A DNA stretch of 6,341 bases from NCBI GenBank assembly GCA_903934275.1, contig CAIZNF010000098.1, forward strand, positions 1 through 6,341. Reading direction: 5' to 3'. A program made the translations under genes and the position numbers. Source of the DNA: an uncultured Nitrosomonadales bacterium. Lineage in GTDB: Bacteria; Pseudomonadota; Gammaproteobacteria; Burkholderiales; Gallionellaceae. Below the pieces are notes generated by a model that saw only the letters and a list, made by a program, of their open reading frames with translations, did no database searches and was not told where the DNA came from. Below are positions 5,655-6,341 of this stretch, piece by piece (position 1 is the stretch's first letter; every line of letters begins with the position of its first letter).

Positions 5655-6341
5655 TGAACGATTCAGAACCACGATTTTTGAATGCCTGCCCGATTGGCTG
5701 TAATGCGCCGCTGGAAGCTACCGCATATATCCTGCCGGAGGGAGCGTTATTGCGGTGTAATGCATGCGGGCAATTGATCAGCCAATGTACGGAAGCGCAC
5801 TACTGGCAGTCCATGCAGGAGTTCGATGACTCGCAGGGTACTTTGCCAAAGGCGGGTTCAGAAGGTGGCCGTTTGCGGCGCAGCAAAAAATTTCTCGATC
5901 AAATCGCCAAATTGCTCGAGTTGCCACCCGGAAAAATTCGACTGCTTGATGTGGGTTGTTCCAGCGGAGCGTTTCTCAATTCTGCGATCAGGCTTGGGTT
6001 TCGTGCAGAGGGCGTGGAGCCGGCTCCTAAAGCTGCTGCCACCGCCCAGTCTTCGGGGCTGAATGTGCGTCAGGGACTGCTTCATGAAGCGGGTTACGCC
6101 GACGGGCAGTTTGACGCGGTCACCCTGTTCGAGGTGATCGAACATTTGCAACAGCCGCAGGAATTGCTGCGGGAGTGCCAGCGCATTTTGCGTCCGGGCG
6201 GCATCTTGCTGATCGGCACGGGGAATGCGGGAAGCTGGAGCATGTCTGCGATGGGTTCGCGTTGGGAATATTTGAACATCGGGAAGCACGGTGGCCATGT
6301 CAGTTTTTTTAACCCTGGATCAATCACATCACTGGCGCAGC
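5654..6341 (+). CDS. Class I SAM-dependent methyltransferase with cysteine-rich N-terminus (3'-truncated)
   Basis: The frame opens at ATG 5654, overlapping the upstream TGA by one base (TGATG), and stays open to the window edge, giving 229 codons without a stop. The first 45 residues hold C12-x3-C16, C35-x2-C38 and C45 (ACPIGC, RCNACGQL), a probable zinc knuckle of the kind seen before many Methyltransf_23-type proteins. The Rossmann SAM-binding core has motif I LLDVGCSSGAFL (97-108), the acidic ribose-binding position E122 (EGVEP), FDAVTLFEVIEHL (153-165) and the post-motif LLRECQRILRPGGILLIGT (171-189). Downstream, KHGGHVSFFNPGSI (211-224) resembles the H-x-x-F/Y substrate-side segment of this family. 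Its position after the glycosyltransferases suggests O- or N-methylation, or terminal capping, of a glycan sugar; this is inference from context. A weak GAGA at 5639-5642 is the only Shine-Dalgarno candidate. The C-terminal part, probably some 80 residues, lies beyond the window. Confidence 0.88.
   Translation, partial: MNDSEPRFLNACPIGCNAPLEATAYILPEGALLRCNACGQLISQCTEAHYWQSMQEFDDSQGTLPKAGSEGGRLRRSKKFLDQIAKLLELPPGKIRLLDVGCSSGAFLNSAIRLGFRAEGVEPAPKAAATAQSSGLNVRQGLLHEAGYADGQFDAVTLFEVIEHLQQPQELLRECQRILRPGGILLIGTGNAGSWSMSAMGSRWEYLNIGKHGGHVSFFNPGSITSLAQ

Noticed and set aside
5826..6062. 78-codon plus-strand frame inside the methyltransferase gene
   Set aside because: A different frame from the clear methyltransferase motifs (LLDVGCSSGAF, FEVIEHL, LRPGG); no domain of its own.

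Overview
This window is one strand-uniform, gapless polysaccharide-biosynthesis operon, cut at both ends. It carries six plus-strand genes. The protein families (a membrane-bound WbpM/CapD-type dehydratase beginning FSLYRGIWRYAS, a WaaE/LgtF-like GT2) and the moderate GC content suggest a Gram-negative proteobacterium. Betaproteobacteria are my best guess, possibly the Gallionellaceae/Nitrosomonadales; this is an impression from family resemblance, not a database result.

Layout: (1) bases 2-1702, the 5'-truncated polytopic nucleotide-sugar 4,6-dehydratase of the WbpM/PglF/CapD type; (2) 1699-2958, a multi-membrane-span O-antigen ligase/polymerase (WaaL/Wzy_C) protein; (3) 2951-3799, a GT2 glycosyltransferase of the WaaE/LgtF type with an odd N-terminal extension; (4) 3799-4611, a second GT2 with a galactosyltransferase-like C-terminal part; (5) 4608-5654, a GT4 (GT-B fold) glycosyltransferase; (6) 5654 to the window end, the first 229 codons of a class I SAM-dependent methyltransferase with a cysteine-rich N-terminus. 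Every junction overlaps (by 4, 8, 1, 4 and 1 bases), so there is no intergenic DNA. I see no internal promoter, terminator, RNA gene, mobile element or CRISPR array, and no stretch without a gene.

How the genes fit together (inference): the dehydratase would make a UDP-4-keto-6-deoxy-HexNAc precursor. The three glycosyltransferases would assemble an LPS core or O-chain oligosaccharide on the cytoplasmic face. The ligase-type protein would polymerise the glycan or attach it to lipid A-core in the periplasm. The methyltransferase could decorate or cap a sugar. The enzymes that would finish the amino sugar, and the initiating phosphoglycosyl transferase, are not here and may lie outside the window.

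The genes are of familiar families and I do not see a convincing new system. The structure not explained by gene content is local. A 10-bp perfect hairpin has a four-base loop that is exactly the ATGA stop/start overlap between genes 4 and 5. Two back-to-back hairpins lie in the extra 35-codon 5' extension of gene 3. The dehydratase seems to carry a short insertion just after its catalytic segment.
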